A DNA stretch of 64,000 bases from a virus: positions 124,001-188,000 of IMG/VR virus record IMGVR_UViG_3300008963_000727; one strand, 5' to 3'. The first letter of the stretch is position 1; the number at the start of each line of letters is the position of its first letter. Made by a program: the position numbers and the translations under genes. The notes under the pieces were generated by a model that had not been told where the DNA came from, searched no databases, and was given only the letters and a program-made list of their open reading frames with translations. This document shows positions 62,101-64,000 of the stretch, in pieces.

Positions 62101-64000
62101 TTCCTTGGTTGCGAGCACCACTCTTGACGATTATATTATCATCAATATCAATTGTTGATGTTGCTTCATTTAAAAGAACTTGCTGATCGCCATCATCATT
62201 GGGGTCTCTCAAAGATACTTCATAAATTTTGTCTCTAACACGACGATCATTATCATTTGCAAAAATAATCCGTGTTCCATCAAGCAGAGAAACACCGTCT
62301 ATACTGTAACCACCAGACCCATTCACATTAGTAAATGCATCAGTTTGAGAGAAATCAATAACATCAACTGTGTCTAAGTTTTTTGTGCCAAAATTAAACA
62401 GACGCAGTCCCAATCTAAACTCTAAAATTGGTCGTCGGGCTTTTTGGTTATTATTAATCGCTGGATTTGTATTATTGTATCTTGCGGTTTCTCGTATAAC
62501 ATCCTCGTGAAACCAACGATTTGAGCGGGTCCACGGATTTGAATCAGGACTTGCTCTATTGATTGTCAGATAATCTGGTTGTTGTGGTTGGTTAAGAGAC
62601 TCTTCAAAATTACCAATATCAAAAGGAAATTGGTCAAATCGTATTGCTTCGCTATCGGTGTATGTTTCCGGGGTGATAAAATCTTCAACTGGAAGCAACA
62701 TAATTGATGTTCCAACGCCTTCAACATAATACTGGTTATCGGCAAATGATTCAGGTACTACTAATCCCCGGAATTGTACTTTTAATCCATTTGTAAATTC
62801 AACGCCATTTGGACTTGTATATTCTTTTCTGCCAATAATATCATTGACATCGAGCAACCCTCTTTGCTCTTGCCCAACCAATAGTATACGACCAAACAAA
62901 TCTGGATTGTTTTGATCTTGATAATATAATGTATCTTTTATTGCTGAAAGTAGCGGTATTTCTTCAAATTCATTCCCAGAATCTCGGTAGAAACTTCTGT
63001 TGGCGTTTTGCTCTCCAAACTCAACGGTGAATTTGCTTAATTTAGGCACTTCTTGAACAGCAGTTAATGACAGATAAGATCTTCCATCATTGCCTTCTAT
63101 TACCGAAATTCTCCAAATACTTCTGGTTTCTGAAATATTTGTTATAGGAGATGTCTGGTCCCACGATTGCGTGTCAAATGATCCAATCTCGCCGTTATTT
63201 TCGGTTGCTTCTTCAAGAGGGTCAAAAAATGTAGTTTGATTCCAAGAATTGCTATCAGTTGGTTGTGTTATTACTACTGACTTACCATTGAAATCAGTTA
63301 CCCCATCAATACCACCATATTCGTCAATAAATTCATCAACATAGCGGTTATTAATTTCATCAAAACCAATATCTGTTATTAAATCAACTGTTCCGACACT
63401 TTGTAAATTGTAAAAGAAACTTTGTTCGTTACGATCAGGAACATTGAATGTGATAGTACCAGTATCTGAACCATTATTAACAACACCCAAAACATTACGC
63501 GAAGATCGGTTAGTAGCACCATCTAATGTTCCAGAAGTGCCGGGTTCAGTTTGTATCCAAAAGGGGTTTCCCGGCTGATTTAATTCAAATGTATAACTGC
63601 CACCACGAACAAGCGTAATAATTGGGTTGTTACCTGCCAACCCTTCTAGTTGATAACTTGACTCTTGGCGAGAGACATCAAAACTATCAGTAAATGGAAT
63701 TTCCGTAGCAGAAACATCTACGGAATCTGGCCCAGCAGGTAACCAGTAATACCGATTAAAGTTGCTGAATTTGTCAAAATCAATGAACGGGTCCCACGCA
63801 GAATATTCAGCCTTAAAAAGTCGGTCGTGGCGTGATACATCGGCACCGTTATTGGATAGAGCATCAAGCATTCCCGGGTAAGTGATGGCATCTTCTGCAT
63901 TGCTTGAGTCCTCATCTGTAAAGACTACTCCCGGCTCAAGTTGATAATTGGTTCGCTCTGCGGTTAGTTCATCAACATAATTGTCTGATGTATTATACCC
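50162..64000 (-). CDS. Giant virion structural protein (over 4,600 aa, cut by window edge)
   Basis: The frame is open to the right edge (13,839 nt, 4,612 codons including stop), so the ATG at 63871 is internal and the true start lies beyond. Near that point RHDRLFKAEYSAWDPFIDFDKF and YYWLPAGPDSVDV open a long series of beta-rich modules. Seven FG-GAP-like repeats are spread between about 57,620 and 55,020. Several modules follow the pattern GDGSTTxF ... VxVN ... DY ... I.F..AP..G..I.I, like T7-type fibre N-terminal domains (for example 57,180-56,990 and 52,370-52,150). The C-terminus ends SLQESQNSIARFLKGE. Probably a tail, baseplate or long-fibre component; no enzyme site is evident. Confidence 0.85.
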   Translation of the reverse strand, partial: GYNTSDNYVDELTAERTNYQLEPGVVFTDEDSSNAEDAITYPGMLDALSNNGADVSRHDRLFKAEYSAWDPFIDFDKFSNFNRYYWLPAGPDSVDVSATEIPFTDSFDVSRQESSYQLEGLAGNNPIITLVRGGSYTFELNQPGNPFWIQTEPGTSGTLDGATNRSSRNVLGVVNNGSDTGTITFNVPDRNEQSFFYNLQSVGTVDLITDIGFDEINNRYVDEFIDEYGGIDGVTDFNGKSVVITQPTDSNSWNQTTFFDPLEEATENNGEIGSFDTQSWDQTSPITNISETRSIWRISVIEGNDGRSYLSLTAVQEVPKLSKFTVEFGEQNANRSFYRDSGNEFEEIPLLSAIKDTLYYQDQNNPDLFGRILLVGQEQRGLLDVNDIIGRKEYTSPNGVEFTNGLKVQFRGLVVPESFADNQYYVEGVGTSIMLLPVEDFITPETYTDSEAIRFDQFPFDIGNFEESLNQPQQPDYLTINRASPDSNPWTRSNRWFHEDVIRETARYNNTNPAINNNQKARRPILEFRLGLRLFNFGTKNLDTVDVIDFSQTDAFTNVNGSGGYSIDGVSLLDGTRIIFANDNDRRVRDKIYEVSLRDPNDDGDQQVLLNEATSTIDIDDNIIVKSGARNQGKSFRYDGDSWVPAQQKESINQAPLFDVFDENGNSFGNQEIYPGSNFSGSKLFSYAVGTGPEDDILEFPLEFLTINNVGDIVFNNNFYTDTFTAVDGRTSKTVNVKSGYVREYDQTGDYQRRIGWQKAVAPAQQKQVFRYAYQTGRDLSLDIPVKQDTDIPAVKITADSEFVSPSQYEITVNSNNTLIKFLEQPEPGTIIEVRALSDKASSVGFYEIPANLERNSFNEESANVTLGTIRNHYQTLVQNIPELRGQINGSNNSRDLGNIVPFGTDIIQHSSSMLPTGGVLRSGRVEFFDALEFNARAYETYKTRIIDLVTRQDFGNAPARRILDQVVARISSEKSENSAFYWSDMLPSGLDFVDSETVVREVTGQDFDTVYSYDFNNANRQSLMVYLNDKILLKDDDYEVSTDSPSITIKQDLTVGDRVLIREYTKTNASFVPNTPTKIGLYPAYKPAKFVDDTFVEPVNVLRGHDGSITVAYDDIRDDVILEFESRVYNNLKVSSEIPINEADIIPGKFRKTDYDLETINNILSTEFLTWSGLNRLDYRNQTYIADNDFTYNYSTANDVVDGEALLGHWRGIYEYFYDTDSPHSRPWEMLGLTTKPTWWESTYGPAPYTENNLILWQDIADGKVRDPSGEYINESRVRRGLLDVIPVDGHGNLKSPLDNVVNNYNFQDFRKKWVFGDGAPVETAWRRSSTYPFVIQRLIALTRPAKYFATGIDRDRYQFNSEFEQYLFDSRSRLDITDLNSYGQGNPQNSYFNWVSDYEKQLGNVDQDCVNDCFSNIDVRLCYRLAGFSDKQYLRLFAENFTPDTQNSSLLVPQESYQLLLYQNEPDARISFSSVIVQVSDNGWTVWGNSSARPYFAITQSIPNGNFNTITVDDVSVRYARDFDNEITRVPYGYTFRSRDAVVDFLISYGRQLESRGMQFNTRSNGIGIDWGQIAREFLNWSQQGWGIGNIINLNPAAENILVNRAAGLLEDVSSDPRVLLNQNRNPIKSNNYNVDRSGDLTEISVLSEELIGLAELNFVNYEHLLILDNSSIFADLFYDPASGNRQNRLLLSGSKTTNWAGRPDAPGFLISDPDIPDWSPNNRYARGEIVRFKNQLWSAKELIEPSEEFDYNDWLPSDFDDTRQGLLPNIATKADDALDYYNKNSANLNKDSDLLGLGIIGFRPRDYLENLNLDDITQTNLYSNFIATKGTLPTTQLLSTADFAKERADYGVFENWAVKQGTYGANGNRSYFEISLNQEELQANPSTISIVENNDDVAADQAVRVERLYKESVRFSNSNILPELTRSRPDTDLPSAGFVNRDDVDFQVFSFEDIESEISFDEIGPGNTVWVAKDSEFDWNVYYVGKLNARIIQLDDNLNGQSRVTFSAFHGLVPGDKIIIKSFSTGINGYYEIEGVPTLETALISFSFSSNQTQETGNGIVLTFESARVEQPSDIANLSFSTSLRPGDRAWVNNSGDGTWQVLEKQEPFKSNTKLVPEIETDQYGTAIAQGFDNVGVLVGSPDGGIDNRGQVFAYILNRDGSYNSVAPLSLRTPEIKGYGRSIAAGNSNWAIVGAPDSDVNKGYAAAIFKESSADPTFQQTQLLLDPNSDEGDRFGDSVAISDDERWAYVASPGASRVYAYARVDRESQFVTHVGDGSTTEFSYDGEISIGPDNSGDELSVIVNNTVFSRTGGDYVVNTTENLISFAAAPSSGETIVIIRKEQISLTYNSIGNGVKTDFNIAVIGTPDPADLRVFVDNTEQTITTDYTIIGQTLSFNTAPDNDSTITVYNPSLDQLIGVNDYTDSFSVLRDGVILRAEVDYTFDSNTNTISFTNGDSDIIDSEILIRARSHFKHVNTIEIPEQTKSYISHDDTVITLDSISGIEPQMILIGTGFNSGQYVESIDIENNQVTLNESPDSTPSGNIQFKLENFGSSLDTTTDGRQVAIGCIGNEKTPGQTFVFDRTVERFEIDDKTQDVYTPRRDTSISNTSVVPVKINQRFLTPGEINSVPQFNLGKEYSVLSNAEVNVLDADFELGDILEIETAEFSKLQTLTAETPQSGSEFGFSLSQCPTNCSLYIGSPGDSRQVNNGGSAERFVNEPRIYGIATSSNSDAELTSGDTVRINNVDVEVSAIDSHVVAATYNSGDFRKSNGEVYRAVQDVPAGILLTNTDYWEESSWSEVFVKDINDANISNVKATLDTRGKIVISAVEPKAQTEFNKLQILPGIGTAFTDLGFDPIQRTQTILPPRIQTSARFGHVVQIDTEADNLVIGSPGARLVIPSTWQTESELEFDSGATTFFDSVSEAGTVYTFDFLPSSVSSPRNPGKFVFGQQVFVSEISTGDKFGTDVDYVNGRLLVGAPDRESGAVFAFNNLDLDPAWQPIHEQAVEVDSKLINTIYVYDADDRRVLRYLDWIDPLQGKILGAAKENIDFITPVDPAGYNQGNNISDFNVWRDEHVGQIWWDVTNYRLTEYHSDDITYSSRRWAQGVTGSQVDVYQWIESTVPPSQYQGPGTPKDNDSFTIIGGVVDNQIIANRYYFWVSNTDSVIESAGKTLGINAIQQYIESPRSSGISYIAPISRNTLGLFNCTDLINRADSILHVEFDQIETDNQVHVEYELIPENRADGFITGQLYRKLLDSLSGADTEGNLVPDVQLPPSELYGVDFRPRQSMFRDREAALQNYLSQVNNVLIEYPVVESRDFTILNSEDPIPEANSGEWNKKVETTLELEFQNLDIVPIGYRYLVLSDDSVDGLWSIYEVDENRSLNQIRIQTFDTKQYWNFVDWYANGYSDQTILDRTVKTKPDLFALDAIDGELVRVDNDGTGQWEIYVRENDSWNRVAAQSATIQIDLTIADNSAGRFGFDNEVFDAQFFDERPVRETRQIVEAINDDLLINDLGVERNRALILLFNYILSEQITPEWLEKTSLVDVDHTVRSLEPFRVYQQDNQTFVSDYINEVKPYHVKIRQFNLKYQGEELYRGDITDFDLPAEWNPENNQFISPVLDDTGRLSTTSSIDSESEEWNDGKYSEWFNNRFLEIESISVFSGGTGYSVPPEVIITGDAEVEAKARARLNVLGEVSSVEILESGSGYTTTPSINIVGGNGSGARVVPIMKTLGPRNGLITLKYDRYDYTPNVSDWQPNVFYAADDLVRYENEVYRVVETNDSSILFSGDEFVLENYERVSASELSGLDRTAGYYVPAPRTTGDDISLLVDGISYPGVQVSAPDFNQNTGYDISAFDVTPFDNIDVGPENDISVEYTADGSTTVYELGYPDDGLPTNIEEVSVFVDGVEQEQEDDFTFNPSIITGEIATITFESAPDADSIIVIESTVTRPTYSDRILDVSYSSNFTDTFLGTLPAPEYNGSPEDSRSYGIEVDGGKFIDTYASHAPEELVPGSTFDTLDISVSTRVGLDTSGNGHAWQTDSRNVTVESASLGRTYDLPKLATPTTAVIVTNLTSGATLPTDSYSIDWVDNTITLISGIGTGNIVRFDIFGLGGGNHLYSNEFTSSQIVDDNIEVPVDIDEINKILILIDGQVYENFTFSKSENQTNIEFLSTVNNNSLISIFVLGETSEQFDYSYPILQEFEYDGNERQFELENDLEYSNKSHAIVEVNGFRLQPPNGIHHVADESTLTYNVSREDDSIEPDQIGTIDVTVYINDEELDLNTDFVLNPSDGSSIRTITLSSPPENGDRISIYVRTLSEYVISAGQLIIRDSVELNSGDDVTIRTWNDTREQRLQTKVFQGPIGTLSTSIVPFDVQGYDLDRYDEESEAVEFATEYALGTIGATENRVWATYNGQRLLPNEDFVIETRDGVDVLIVTRRISGPEDVVVLTIFGRETVPLPLDFKIFDDMRGNRSIYRIINESSTILTKSLAFGDDVIYVDDVSVLEDPELEQNRFGILFINGERITFRERDITNNTVSGLRRGTAGTGVFNHQIGDTVIDASRANEAKGAISTTWYELDPENTEVDEFRLTGDSLQESQNSIARFLKGE

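Noticed and set aside
63871-63873. ATG at 63871 as the start of the giant structural gene
   Set aside because: The frame stays open from there to the right edge without a stop, and the encoded sequence continues in the same style, so the true start is outside.
1-64000. tRNA genes and transposases
   Set aside because: I saw no cloverleaf-like sequence in the few non-coding gaps and no transposase, integrase or homing-nuclease motif among the proteins. A tRNAscan run would settle the tRNA question.

Overview
The window looks like part of the genome of a large T4-like marine tailed phage (myovirus type), probably infecting an AT-rich alphaproteobacterium such as SAR11. The evidence: almost no intergenic space; many very short start/stop overlaps; giant virion-protein genes at the right end; T4-late-like octamers (ATAAATA or CTAAATA) about 20-35 nt before several starts; a set of small genes of the kind found in marine T4-like phages; and a circularly permuted tmRNA gene of the alphaproteobacterial/cyanobacterial kind. 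Host and taxonomy are inference, since no marker such as the terminase or major capsid gene lies in the window.

Region 1 (1-6461, plus strand) is a sugar/surface block: the end of a galE-type epimerase gene, a very short DegT-type aminotransferase, a lipoprotein with VCBS/FG-GAP repeats, a glycosyltransferase of a family found five times here, a GT2 glycosyltransferase and an SGNH hydrolase. Region 2 (6458-21956, mostly plus) is core and metabolic: a MazG-like pyrophosphohydrolase, a FEN-type 5'-3' exonuclease, a methylenetetrahydrofolate-reductase-like protein, an HExxH membrane protein, a B12-binding radical SAM enzyme flanked by 50-bp direct repeats, a zinc deaminase, a D-amino-acid dehydrogenase, tmRNA, an A-type Fe-S carrier, a MoxR ATPase with a VWA-like metallopeptidase partner, and ThyX. 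Several of these genes have good sigma70-like promoters.

Region 3 (21960-46835) is a 25-kb accessory block of sugar and radical-SAM genes. It holds a second epimerase and a full-length DegT aminotransferase, a protein with four 195-bp tandem repeats, three tandem glycosyltransferase-like genes, and then a minus-strand operon of about 17 kb read from 46835 to 30025. That operon encodes seven radical SAM proteins (one fused to a short-chain dehydrogenase), GT8-like and other glycosyltransferases, a left-handed beta-helix acyltransferase, a DUF6356 protein, a 38-residue basic microprotein and a NodU-type carbamoyltransferase. Translational coupling is nearly continuous, which suggests one pathway, perhaps building or modifying a glycan or peptide on the virion or the host surface. 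The product cannot be told from sequence. This block is the best candidate for an undescribed system.

Region 4 (46921-64000, minus strand) holds virion structural genes: two fibre-like proteins, a 200-residue structural protein preceded by a 40-residue relative of its own N-terminus, and a giant protein of more than 4,600 residues that runs off the right edge and contains seven scattered FG-GAP-like repeats.
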